DNA from: Rhizobium ecuadorense
GTDB taxonomy: Bacteria; Pseudomonadota; Alphaproteobacteria; Rhizobiales; Rhizobiaceae
Length of the DNA stretch: 64,000 nucleotides
Direction of reading: 5' to 3'
Assembly (NCBI RefSeq): GCF_001187535.1
Contig: NZ_LFIO01000074.1
Location: forward strand, 62,001 to 126,000
Translations under genes and position numbers: made by a program
Part shown: one piece after another, positions 35,485 through 43,893 of the stretch
Numbering within the stretch: the stretch's first letter is position 1
How the letters are laid out: each line of letters begins with the position of its first letter
The notes under the pieces: model-generated
The model's database searches: none
Told to the model about the DNA's origin: nothing
The model's input: only the letters and a program-made list of their open reading frames with translations

Positions 35485-37071
35485 CTACTCCTTGGTCACG
35501 TCATGCCAGCGCGTCGACCAGGTCGTATGGCCGTGATAACCCTTGACGTTGGCGCGCATGACATAGGGGTCGGTTCGCTGGAAGAAGATGACGAGCGGTG
35601 CGGCCATGCCGGCGTAGATGCCGTCCATCTTCTTGAAGATATCGGTGCGCTTTTCCGTGTCCCGCTCCTTCATCGATTGATCGATGAGCGTGTTGAGCTC
35701 GTCCACCTTCATGCCCGTGCGCCAGAGATAATAGCTGCCGAGGCGCGCCTCGTCGCTATTGTCTGGGTTGTAGGCATATTGCGTGGCGACGGCGAAAGGA
35801 TCGGGCAGACGGGCGCCGGAATTGCCGAGCAACACTTCGAATTTGCGCTCGCGGAAGGCGGGCGTGAATTCGCCGGGCACCAGATCGAGTTCGAGGCCGG
35901 CGGCCCGGGCGCTCGCCTGCAGCGCTTCGGCGAAGGGCAGGGTCGGGGCACCCGACGGATTGAGCACCTTCTTCAGGCCGTTGGGATATCCGGCCTCCGC
36001 CAGCAGCTGCTTGGCTTTGGCGGGGTCGTAATCGTAGCGGGCGGCAGCCTCATCGGGCGCGCCGATCATGCCGCGCGGGATCATCGACTGCCAGGGAAAG
36101 CCGGTGTGGCGCATGATATTGCCGGAGATCGCCTTCCAGTCGAAGGCGTGTTGGAAGGCCTCGCGAACCTTCGGCTTCTGCAGATCAGGGTCTTTCTGGT
36201 TGAGGGCGATGTAATAGAAGCCGAGACCCGGGACATTGTCGATGACCATATCCTTGTTGGTGGACAGCGCATCGAGATCGCCGCTTGCCACATACTGGCC
36301 GACATCGACGTCGCCGGCTTCGAGCTGCAGCCGGAGATTGCCGGATTCGGGAATGTGGCGGGCCACGACGCGGGCCATGGCCGGCTTGCCGCCCCAATAT
36401 TTCGGCTGCGCGTTGAAGATCGCCACGTCGTTCGGCCGCCACTGCGCCAGGCTGAACGGACCGCTGCCGGCGGAATTGGCCGAAAGCCAGGCGCCGCCGA
36501 AATCACCGTTCGCCTCATGCGACAGCACCGTCTTCTTGTCGACGATGCCGATCGACGAGCCGGCCAGCGAATAGAGCACCAGGTCGGTATTCACCGACTG
36601 CGGCAGCTCGATCTCCAGCGTATGGTCGTCCTCTGCGCGAACGAGCTTTTCGACGTTTTCGGGCGTGAACCCCCAGAGTGCGACGTCGGTGGAGCCGACC
36701 TGGCCCATCTTGATGACGCGCTGGATCGACCAGGCGGCATCCTCGGCGGTCACCTTGTTGCCGCTCTGGAAGACGGCGTCGTCGCGCAGGGTCAGTGTGA
36801 TGATCTTGCCGTCCGGCGAGACGCTCCATTTCGTTGCAAGCATCGGCTTCAGCGTCTTGAGATCGTCAGGCGACAGTTGCACGAGGTTGTCGTAGAGGTT
36901 CGAGATCAGCTCGGAAACCGTGCGGGCATTGTTCTGGGCCGGATCGAGCGTGCGGATACCGGTGAGATTGGTGCCAATCACGAGCATATTGGGCGGCGAT
37001 GCCGCCCAGGCAGGCTGCGTCGCCATCAGGGCGCCGGTAATTGCGATCGTTGTCAGTAGCTGTTTCAGCAT
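35485..37071 (-). CDS. Family 5 extracellular solute-binding protein (Dpp type)
   Basis: The 528-residue protein has a Sec signal peptide (MLKQLLTTIAITGALMATQPAWA) and the SBP_bac_5 pattern: TLDPAQNNARTVSELISNLYDNLV, LATKWSVSPDGKIITLTLRDDAVFQSGNKVTAEDAAWS, and the downstream VREAFQHAFDW segment. It delivers substrate to the two permeases encoded after it. GGGAGG lies 7 bases before the ATG at 37071. Sugar-acid genes immediately upstream suggest a uronate-containing compound rather than a peptide, but the ligand cannot be read from sequence. Confidence 0.88.
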   Translation of the reverse strand: MLKQLLTTIAITGALMATQPAWAASPPNMLVIGTNLTGIRTLDPAQNNARTVSELISNLYDNLVQLSPDDLKTLKPMLATKWSVSPDGKIITLTLRDDAVFQSGNKVTAEDAAWSIQRVIKMGQVGSTDVALWGFTPENVEKLVRAEDDHTLEIELPQSVNTDLVLYSLAGSSIGIVDKKTVLSHEANGDFGGAWLSANSAGSGPFSLAQWRPNDVAIFNAQPKYWGGKPAMARVVARHIPESGNLRLQLEAGDVDVGQYVASGDLDALSTNKDMVIDNVPGLGFYYIALNQKDPDLQKPKVREAFQHAFDWKAISGNIMRHTGFPWQSMIPRGMIGAPDEAAARYDYDPAKAKQLLAEAGYPNGLKKVLNPSGAPTLPFAEALQASARAAGLELDLVPGEFTPAFRERKFEVLLGNSGARLPDPFAVATQYAYNPDNSDEARLGSYYLWRTGMKVDELNTLIDQSMKERDTEKRTDIFKKMDGIYAGMAAPLVIFFQRTDPYVMRANVKGYHGHTTWSTRWHDVTKE

Positions 37072-37115
37072 CTCTAGACCTCCCAATCCTATTATTTGCG
37101 AAAATACCGTTGAGT

Positions 37116-38069
37116 TCAGCCGGCCGCCTTGGCAGATTGCTGGCGCTCCGGATCCGTTTGAATGCTGCCCTCGGCCTCCCAACCTCGAAGCAGCCGATGA
37201 AGTTCCTCACGATCTTGCTGGTCGAGCAGCGGCAATCCCGGCACGCGCACGGGGCCGACATCGAGGCCGGAATAGGTGACGGCCTCTTTCACGACGGTCA
37301 CGTTGGCGCCGTTGCGGAATTTCGTCCGCATCCGCTCGAATGGTTCGAGCGTGTTGACGATCGCCCGTGCCGCGGCAAAGTCGCCTTTTTCGAGCGCGGC
37401 GTGGACGGCAAGCGAAAGCCGCGGCGCAACGTTGACGAGGCCAGAAGTGAAACCGCGCGCGCCGGCTGCGGTGAATGTCGGCGCCCAACTCTCCGCCAGG
37501 CCGCAGACGAACAGCGCGCCATCAGGATCGGCCGCGGGGATCGCCCGCGACAGCAGCATCAGATCGGTCGTGGCGAACTTGATGCCAGCAATATTGCCGT
37601 GGTTGGCGAGACGGACGATATCCTCGACACCGAAACCTTCGGCCCTGACATAGGCGACGAGCGGCAGGGTGGACGCGTCGGCAAGATTGCAGAAGTAGCC
37701 GATCTGGGCCGAAGGTGCCGCGAAAGGATCGACCGGCTGATGCGACATGACGGCGGAGGCGCCCATCGCCGCCGCATCCCTCGCCATGCCGATCGCCTCG
37801 CGCAGCGACCGGCCGATGGCCGCCGTCACCGGCGCCCGGCCGTCGACGCCCGAGACGGCCGCCTCGTGGACGATCCGGATTTCCTGCGGCGTCAGGGCAT
37901 AGAATTCACCGGTATTGCCGGCAGCGACGATGTTGTGAATGCCCGCTGCCGCTACCCGCGCATAAACCTTGGCCGTAATCCGAGGTTCGACTTCGCCTTT
38001 GCCGTCATAGGCCGTGACGGGAACGCCCGACACGCCCGTAAGCGCCTTGCGCATGATCGCGATGCTCAT
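37116..38069 (-). CDS. Dihydrodipicolinate synthase/NAL family lyase, candidate sugar-acid dehydratase or aldolase
   Basis: The 317-residue TIM-barrel protein has the family's GNTGEFYAL motif near residue 50 and the Schiff-base Lys in IAGIKFATTD near residue 165. The conserved Tyr sits in a YVR motif (LVAYVRAEGFG) rather than the YNxP of DapA. The YxR variant recalls 5-dehydro-4-deoxyglucarate dehydratase, which makes 2-oxoglutarate semialdehyde, but a 2-keto-3-deoxy sugar-acid aldolase is also possible. The lactonase and uronate-dehydrogenase-like genes just upstream support a sugar-acid substrate over lysine synthesis. Confidence 0.8.
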   Translation of the reverse strand: MSIAIMRKALTGVSGVPVTAYDGKGEVEPRITAKVYARVAAAGIHNIVAAGNTGEFYALTPQEIRIVHEAAVSGVDGRAPVTAAIGRSLREAIGMARDAAAMGASAVMSHQPVDPFAAPSAQIGYFCNLADASTLPLVAYVRAEGFGVEDIVRLANHGNIAGIKFATTDLMLLSRAIPAADPDGALFVCGLAESWAPTFTAAGARGFTSGLVNVAPRLSLAVHAALEKGDFAAARAIVNTLEPFERMRTKFRNGANVTVVKEAVTYSGLDVGPVRVPGLPLLDQQDREELHRLLRGWEAEGSIQTDPERQQSAKAAG

Positions 38070-38105
38070 TTTTCTTTCCCCGTTAGCTTTCCATCCAGAT
38101 GATCG

Positions 38106-38981
38106 TCATCCGAAGCGGAAGGGCGGCAGCCCCTCCGCATCCACATCGAAGGCGATGACCGTGCCCGCCTCGAAACGTCCGGTGCGGTCCGTCGACAGGC
38201 TGGTGACGAAGAGGGTCCGGAGATCCGGCCCCCCGAAACACGGCATTGTCGGTGCCGGGACCGGCAGAATGTAGATCTCGACGATTTCGCCTTCGCTCGA
38301 TATGCGGTTGAGGCGGCCGGCGGAGACGCCGGCGCTCCAGTAAAATCCATCGCGATCGGTCGTCGCCCCGTCCGGCCGCCCCTCTTCTTCGGTGAAGCCG
38401 CGCAGGCGACGTCCTTCACCGAGGCTGCCCGTCTCAGGATCGAAGTCGAATGCCTGCAGGAAACATTGGCGGCTGTCGGAGTGATACATCTGCCGGCCGT
38501 CCGGCGACCAGGCGAGGCCATTGGAGCTCGTCAGTCCCGTTGCAACCGTCCGCGTGCTGCCATCGGCGCCGACGCGGTAAAGAGCGGCCTCTTCGATCTG
38601 CGGCTTCGCTTCGCTGATCGAGCCGACCCAGAAATGTCCGTCCGGGCCGACCTTTCCATCATTGAGCCGGCCAATCATCTCGCGCCCGACCGGGTCGCAT
38701 AGGAATTCGATATCGCGGGAGGCCGGATCGAAGAGATGGATGCCCGTCTGGAGGCCGACGACGATCCTGTGATCGCGGCAAAGCCCGAGGCTGCCGACCG
38801 CCGCCGGCATGTCGAAGCGGTCGATCTTTCCCGAAGCCGAGAGCCGCACGACGGCCGGAGCCAGAATGTCGACGAACCACAGCGTGCCGGTCTCGTCGTC
38901 CCATACCGGCGATTCACCGACCGTCAGCGGTTGCTCGATCACGGAACGGACTTGCGAGTGGATGATCCGAGGCGCCGTCAT
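38106..38981 (-). CDS. SMP-30/gluconolactonase family lactonase
   Basis: The 291-residue beta-propeller protein has the SMP-30 metal ligands: Glu in VGESPVWDDETG near residue 23, Asn in LTSSNGLAWSPDG near residue 150, and Asp in EGRPDGATTDRDG near residue 200. These proteins hydrolyse sugar lactones. The gene overlaps the uronate-dehydrogenase-like gene by four bases (ATGA), so it would open the aldarolactone that enzyme makes. That pairing is a strong contextual argument for a galactaro- or glucarolactone substrate. Confidence 0.87.
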   Translation of the reverse strand: MTAPRIIHSQVRSVIEQPLTVGESPVWDDETGTLWFVDILAPAVVRLSASGKIDRFDMPAAVGSLGLCRDHRIVVGLQTGIHLFDPASRDIEFLCDPVGREMIGRLNDGKVGPDGHFWVGSISEAKPQIEEAALYRVGADGSTRTVATGLTSSNGLAWSPDGRQMYHSDSRQCFLQAFDFDPETGSLGEGRRLRGFTEEEGRPDGATTDRDGFYWSAGVSAGRLNRISSEGEIVEIYILPVPAPTMPCFGGPDLRTLFVTSLSTDRTGRFEAGTVIAFDVDAEGLPPFRFG

Positions 38982-39811
38982 TCGGCCGCCTCCAGGCTTT
39001 TGGCCAAACCTTCGGCGTCACGCATGCGGATGGTGCCGTCGTGGTTGATCTCACAAAATCCGCCACCCTGGAACGCAAGCGCGACCGGCCCTTCGGCCCC
39101 CTGTTCGATGCGGGCGTGATCGCGCGGCCGGTCTTCCGGTTGGTAGCCGAGCCTCCTCGCCAGATCATTGTCCCACCATTTCTCGTCGGTATCGGAAACA
39201 CCGTAGACCACCGTCGCGGCGATCAACGGATGAGTGAGCCCGATCCGCACCAGTTGCGCCAGGTCGCGTGCGCTGATCCAGATGGCGACCGATCGCTCGC
39301 TGTTGGGATAGGTGCCGGCATTGCCGATACGGATGGAAAGGGAGCGAATGCCCGAGGTGTCGTAGTAGAGTCCCGCCACCAGTTCGCCCCAGCATTTGGA
39401 AAGCCCATAGGGGCTGTCAGGGCGCATGGGATCGAGCGGCGAGATGATTTCGCCACGCGGATAGAAGCCGGTCGCATGGTTGCTCGATGCATAGACGACC
39501 CGCTCGACCTTGTTGATCCGTGCCGCTTCGTAGAGATTGTAGGTCCCAAGCACATTTGCGTGCAGAATGGCGTTCATGTCGATGCCGCTGGCGATGCCGG
39601 CGAGATGAACGACGCCGTCGATATCCTTCAGGGCAGCCGTTGCCTCGTCGAGCTTTGTAAGGTCGGCTCTTACGAAGGTCTCGTTTTCGCCAAGCCCGTT
39701 GGGCTCCTGCAGATCGATCAGGCTGACGTGCTCGAAATGCGAGCGGAGCAGCGGGCGCAGCAGCGTTCCGACACGCCCAGTAGCCCCCGTCACAGCGATC
39801 CGTTTCATCAT
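38978..39811 (-). CDS. NAD-dependent uronate dehydrogenase-like short-chain dehydrogenase
   Basis: The 277-residue protein has the Rossmann motif VTGATGRVGTLL, VVHLAGIAS, and ASSNHATGFYPRG near residue 110. The catalytic YxxxK appears as SPYGLSKCWGE near residue 135, and ekWWDN occurs near residue 215. The SSNH-GxYP and WWDN features match the Agrobacterium/Pseudomonas uronate dehydrogenases, which oxidise galacturonate or glucuronate to aldarolactones. The ATGATG at 39811 has GAAGGACG upstream. It follows the GntR gene by 11 bases and is coupled to the lactonase. Confidence 0.83.
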   Translation of the reverse strand: MMKRIAVTGATGRVGTLLRPLLRSHFEHVSLIDLQEPNGLGENETFVRADLTKLDEATAALKDIDGVVHLAGIASGIDMNAILHANVLGTYNLYEAARINKVERVVYASSNHATGFYPRGEIISPLDPMRPDSPYGLSKCWGELVAGLYYDTSGIRSLSIRIGNAGTYPNSERSVAIWISARDLAQLVRIGLTHPLIAATVVYGVSDTDEKWWDNDLARRLGYQPEDRPRDHARIEQGAEGPVALAFQGGGFCEINHDGTIRMRDAEGLAKSLEAAE

Positions 39812-39822
39812 CCGTCCTTCCA

Positions 39823-40542
39823 TTATCGCTCAACCCCCTGAAACATGCGGGCGCGGGCGTTCAGTATGTGTTTCTTCATCGCATCGTGCGCTTCGGTTTC
39901 CCGCCGTGCGAAGATCGCCTCGACGATCACCGCATGCTCGTCCTGGACGCTGCGAATCTGCTCCAGCGTCCGTTTCAAGCTCAGGCTTCGCGTGACGGAA
40001 TGCCCGATGGCGAAATGCGGCCTGAACCATTCGCGAACGGTGATGTGGAACTGGTTGCCGGTCGCCATGGCGATGGCATCATGCAGAACCTGATCCTCCT
40101 CGGCGCCGAGCTCTCCGTTTCGCAGACATTGCTCGATCGAAAGAAGCGCTGCCGTAATCCTCTCCTTGTCGGCCGGCTGCCAGTTTCGCGCGGCAAGCTC
40201 CGCCGCCTCGGCCTCGAGGCCGGCGCGGAACTCAAAGAACCGCTGGACATCGGCGAGTGATCCCACAGGCACCATTTTCAGCATCGACGAGTCCGGTCTT
40301 TGCCTGACATAGGAGCCCGAGCCCTTGCGCGAAACGACCAGGCCATCGGCTCTCAGGCGTTCGAGCGCTTCGCGAACGACAGGCCTCGATGCGCCGAAAT
40401 CGGCGGCGAGCTTGGTCTCCGACGGCAGCCGTTCGTTCACCGGAAAATTGCCGTCGGCGATCATCCCCACGATCTTCTCGTAGATGATGTCGCTGAAGCG
40501 CGTTGCGCCCCTGTTCGAAACGGCGTCGACCGCGAATGTCAT
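39823..40542 (-). CDS. GntR-family (FCD) transcriptional regulator of the sugar-acid cluster
   Basis: The 239-residue protein has a winged-helix N terminus (VNERLPSETKLAADFGASRPVVREALERL, residues about 35-65) and an FCD ligand domain with the metal-binding His pattern (EDQVLHDAIAMA and late EHAVIVEAIFAR). FadR/ExuR/UxuR-like regulators of uronate genes belong to this family. It is the first gene of the minus-strand operon and faces the divergent second importer, so it probably controls both. AAGGAC precedes the ATG. Palindromes and direct repeats in 40619-40730 are candidate sites. Confidence 0.87.
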   Translation of the reverse strand: MTFAVDAVSNRGATRFSDIIYEKIVGMIADGNFPVNERLPSETKLAADFGASRPVVREALERLRADGLVVSRKGSGSYVRQRPDSSMLKMVPVGSLADVQRFFEFRAGLEAEAAELAARNWQPADKERITAALLSIEQCLRNGELGAEEDQVLHDAIAMATGNQFHITVREWFRPHFAIGHSVTRSLSLKRTLEQIRSVQDEHAVIVEAIFARRETEAHDAMKKHILNARARMFQGVER

Positions 40543-40618
40543 TATCGTCCTTTTCTCTGAACGCTATGGGCTCTTGCAACTGCCGACCGATGCCGTCTGC
40601 GTGGAAGTGTACAGCTTC

Positions 40619-40749
40619 TGACAGATTTCTGTCATTTATTCGCTTCTGCCTTGCTATCGGCGCGGGAAAACCCGGTTCCATTGCAGCATCGCTACAAAAT
40701 TTGTAATTATCTGTCAACTCTTGTAATCATTTGGGAACGTGTCTATGGT
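40619..40749. promoter_or_regulatory. Divergent control region: operator candidates and promoter
   Basis: A perfect dyad TGACAGA-TT-TCTGTCA lies at 40619-40634. ACAAA-A-TTTGT (40694-40704) overlaps the first of two direct repeats TTGTAAT(T/C)AT at 40701-40710 and 40721-40730, spaced by two helical turns. A promoter for the plus-strand operon is plausible: -35 TTGTAA (40721-40726), 17 bases, -10 TATGGT (40744-40749). A GntR dimer bound at the repeats would cover the -35. The rest of this 303-base region shows nothing else. Confidence 0.5.
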
Positions 40750-40845
40750 TCGGTCCCAGCGCCGAGGAGGGTGCGGGCGGCAGGTCGGGAGCCTGCCGCA
40801 TCAGCCGGTTCAAAAGGTGTGCCGGCTTAGAAAGGGAGGAACTCG

Positions 40846-42786
40846 ATGCCCAATGAAATTCTGTCGCGCGGCGTTACCCGCCGCACTGTGCTTGGTGGCA
40901 TGGCGGGCGTCGCAGCCTTGTCCATCGCCGGTCGCGTCTCTGCCGCCGCAGGCGGCGAAGCGCCGGCACTTGCGCAGCTTGTGAAGGACGGAAAACTGCC
41001 GCCGCTCGCCGAGCGGCTGCCGAAGAAGCCGATGGTCGTCAAGCCGTACGAGAAGGTCGGCACCTATGGCGGCTCGCTGCGCCGCGGCCTTCGCGGTTCG
41101 TCCGACCACAACGGCATCCTGCGCATGGTCGGCAACCAGAGCCTGGTGCGCTGGAACCTCGAATTTACCGCCGTGGAGCCGAACCTTGCCGAGCGCTGGG
41201 AAGTCAGCGACGACGCGACGCAATTCACCTTCCATCTGATCGAAGGCGTGCGCTGGTCGGACGGCCATCCCTTTACGGCCGATGACGTGGTTTTTGCGAT
41301 CGAAGACTGCGTCAAGAACACCGAACTCTACAGCTCGACACCGGCGCAGCTTGCCGTCGCCGGCAAGCCGGTCACCGTCGAGAAGGTCGACGATTATACC
41401 GTGAAGTTCACCTTTGCGGCGGCCAACGCCCTTTATCTCGAAAATCTCGCCACGCCGCTCGGTCAGCATCCGACGCTCTTTCCGAAGCATTACTGCAGCC
41501 AGTTCCTGCCGAAATATAACCCCAACATCGAAGCCGACGCGAAGAAGGCCGGCGTCACCAGCTGGACGGAACTGTTCCGCAGCCGCTGCGGTGACATCGA
41601 GATCCCATCACGCTGGGGCAATGTCGACAAGCCGACGCTCGATCCATGGGTGGTCAAGGAGCCCTATGCCGGTGGTGCGACGCGTGTTGTCATGACCCGA
41701 AACCCCTATTTCTGGCAGGTCGACACCGAGGGCAATCAGCTTCCCTATATCGACGAAATCAATTTCGGCATCTCGCAGGACGTCGAATCGCTGATGCTGA
41801 ATGTCATCTCGGGTAAGATCGACATCCAGGAACGCCATATCAGCGTGCTTGCCAACAAGCCGACGCTGTCGAAGAACATGGAAAAAGGCGATTATCGCCT
41901 GCTGACGCTCGTGCCTTCGGCCTCGCAGCAGTGCCAGATCTATTTCAACATAACCCACAAAGATCCGGCGATGCGCAAGATGTTTGCGGACAAGGCGTTC
42001 CGTCAGGCGCTGTCGATCGGCATCAATCGGCCGGAACTCATCGACATCGTCTATTTCGGGCAGAGCGAACCCTATCAGGCCGGGCCGCGTCCGACCCATC
42101 CCTGGTATAACGAGAAATATGCGCGCCAGTTCACCGAATTTGACGCCGACAAGGCGGGCGCGATGCTCGATGAGGCCGGCTACAAGAAAGGCGGCGACGG
42201 CTTCCGCCTCCGGCCGGACGGCCAGAAGGTGTTCTTCTCGATCGACGTCATTCCGACGCTCTATCCCGACCTCGTCGACGCGCTCGAACTGGTCAAGACG
42301 CATTGGGCGCAGATCGGCATCGACATGAAGGTCAACACGATCGAGCGGGCGCTTTATTACACCCGCGGCGACGACAATGCCCATGACGCGCAGGTATGGC
42401 CTGGCCCCGGCGGCCTCGATCCGATGCTCGATCCGCGCGATTTCTTTGCCTTCCATCCTCAGGGGTCGCGTTACGCCATTCCATGGACGCTTTGGTACAC
42501 CTCCAACGGCGCACGCGGCGAAGAACCGCCGGAAAGCCAAAAGAAGCGGATGAAACTCTTCGACGAGGCGCGTTCGACGGCCGACCTCGACAAGCGCGGT
42601 GCGATCATGAAGCAGATCTTCGATATCGCGGCGGAAGAATTCGAGACCGTCGGGCTTTGCCTGGCCGTCGGCGGCTTCGGCATCATCCGCAACAATCTGC
42701 GCAATGTTCCCGAGAAGGAGCCGGACAGCTGGTCCTGGCCCAATCCGGGGCCGGCAATGCCGCAACAGTTCACCTTCACGAGTTGA
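40846..42786 (+). CDS. Family 5 extracellular solute-binding protein with Tat signal
   Basis: The 646-residue protein has a twin-arginine signal (VTRRTVLGGMAGVAALSIAG), then the SBP_bac_5 pattern: LAERWEVSDDATQFTFHLIEGVRWSDGHPFTADD and the late MFADKAFRQALSIGINRPEL. At about 620 mature residues it is longer than DppA-type proteins, like the large sugar- or opine-binding members found in rhizobia. Tat export implies folding in the cytoplasm, perhaps around a cofactor or to avoid misfolding. GGGAGG lies before the ATG. It is the first gene of the plus-strand operon, and a strong hairpin follows it. Confidence 0.88.
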   Translation: MPNEILSRGVTRRTVLGGMAGVAALSIAGRVSAAAGGEAPALAQLVKDGKLPPLAERLPKKPMVVKPYEKVGTYGGSLRRGLRGSSDHNGILRMVGNQSLVRWNLEFTAVEPNLAERWEVSDDATQFTFHLIEGVRWSDGHPFTADDVVFAIEDCVKNTELYSSTPAQLAVAGKPVTVEKVDDYTVKFTFAAANALYLENLATPLGQHPTLFPKHYCSQFLPKYNPNIEADAKKAGVTSWTELFRSRCGDIEIPSRWGNVDKPTLDPWVVKEPYAGGATRVVMTRNPYFWQVDTEGNQLPYIDEINFGISQDVESLMLNVISGKIDIQERHISVLANKPTLSKNMEKGDYRLLTLVPSASQQCQIYFNITHKDPAMRKMFADKAFRQALSIGINRPELIDIVYFGQSEPYQAGPRPTHPWYNEKYARQFTEFDADKAGAMLDEAGYKKGGDGFRLRPDGQKVFFSIDVIPTLYPDLVDALELVKTHWAQIGIDMKVNTIERALYYTRGDDNAHDAQVWPGPGGLDPMLDPRDFFAFHPQGSRYAIPWTLWYTSNGARGEEPPESQKKRMKLFDEARSTADLDKRGAIMKQIFDIAAEEFETVGLCLAVGGFGIIRNNLRNVPEKEPDSWSWPNPGPAMPQQFTFTS

Positions 42787-42796
42787 TTTTGACTGA

Positions 42797-42819
42797 GCGC
42801 CGTACCGACGGTACGGCGC
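42797..42819 (+). terminator. Hairpin between binding-protein and permease genes
   Basis: GCGCCGTACC (42797-42806) pairs perfectly with GGTACGGCGC (42810-42819) across a 3-base loop, followed by TTTCCTC. It most likely stops part of the transcription or protects the upstream mRNA, giving more binding protein than permease. Confidence 0.65.
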
Positions 42820-42898
42820 TTTCCTCGGTTTGCCTTCCCCTTGCCGACCCCGATGGCCGGCAAGGCCCGGTGGGCAACGTTAGTGCAAGAGGCGCCTC

Positions 42899-43885
42899 AT
42901 GCTGGTCTTCATCGCCAAACGCTTGCTATGGATGATTCCATCGCTTTTCGCCGTCAGCTTTCTCGCTTTCGTACTGATCCAGCTGCCGCCGGGCGACTAT
43001 GTCACCACCTATATCGCAACGCTGGCAGCCTCCAACGAGATCGTCGATCAGAACACGGCCGCGCAACTGCGTGAGCGTTTCGGGCTCGGCGATCCGATGC
43101 TTGTCCAATATTTCAAATGGATATGGGGCATCCTTTCGCGCGGCGATTTCGGTATTTCCTTCGAGTGGCAGCAGCCGGTCTCGGACCTGATCTGGGAGCG
43201 CATGGCGCTGACGCTCGTGTTGGCTCTGTCGACATTGATCGCCACCTGGGCGATCGCGCTGCCGATCGGCGTCTATTCCGCCGTGCGCAAATATTCGATC
43301 GGCGACTATTTTTTCACCGCCTTCACCTTTTTCGGCCTGGCCGTTCCGTCCTTCCTGCTGGCGCTGGTGCTGATGTATGTCGCGGCGGTTGAATTCGGCC
43401 AGGATGTCGGCGGCCTGTTTTCGCCGGAATACGAGAACGCGGCCTGGAGCTTCGCCAAGATGGGCGATCTTTTCTCCCATCTCTGGCTTCCCGTCATCAT
43501 TCTCGCCGTCTCCTCGACAGCAAGCCTTATCCGCGTCATGCGCGCCAACATGCTCGATGAACTGCCGAAGCCTTACGTGACGACAGCACGGGCAAAAGGT
43601 CTGTCGGAGTTCCGGCTGCTGATGAAATACCCGATGATGATCGCGCTCAATCCGTTCATCTCGACGATTGCCTGGCTGCTGCCCAACCTCATTTCCGGCT
43701 CGGTCGTCGTCGCCATCGTTCTCAACCTGCCGACGGCAGCACCCTTGCTGCTGCAGGCGCTGATGGCCCAGGACATGTATCTGGCCGGCGCTTTCGTTCT
43801 GCTCATCTGCGCGCTGACGCTGATAGGCTCTCTGATCAGCGATATCCTGCTTGCGCTGGTCGATCCCCGCATCCGGTTGGAATAG
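42899..43885 (+). CDS. Dpp-type ABC transporter permease (DppB-like)
   Basis: The 328-residue protein has six membrane segments, starting LLWMIPSLFAVSFLAFVLIQLPPGD. The periplasmic loop FGLGDPMLVQYFKWIWGILSRGDFG and the coupling loop TTARAKGLSEFRLLMKYPM near residue 225 are typical of DppB. It ends with the family's LVDPRIRLE tail. It lies 112 bases after the binding-protein gene, past the hairpin, and 8 bases before the second permease. Confidence 0.88.
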   Translation: MLVFIAKRLLWMIPSLFAVSFLAFVLIQLPPGDYVTTYIATLAASNEIVDQNTAAQLRERFGLGDPMLVQYFKWIWGILSRGDFGISFEWQQPVSDLIWERMALTLVLALSTLIATWAIALPIGVYSAVRKYSIGDYFFTAFTFFGLAVPSFLLALVLMYVAAVEFGQDVGGLFSPEYENAAWSFAKMGDLFSHLWLPVIILAVSSTASLIRVMRANMLDELPKPYVTTARAKGLSEFRLLMKYPMMIALNPFISTIAWLLPNLISGSVVVAIVLNLPTAAPLLLQALMAQDMYLAGAFVLLICALTLIGSLISDILLALVDPRIRLE

Positions 43886-43893
43886 GAGCCGAT

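Noticed and set aside
37116..38069. Lysine-pathway DapA role for the lyase
   Set aside because: The YVR form, the sugar-acid neighbours and the presence of another DapA-family gene at 62299 argue for sugar-acid catabolism.
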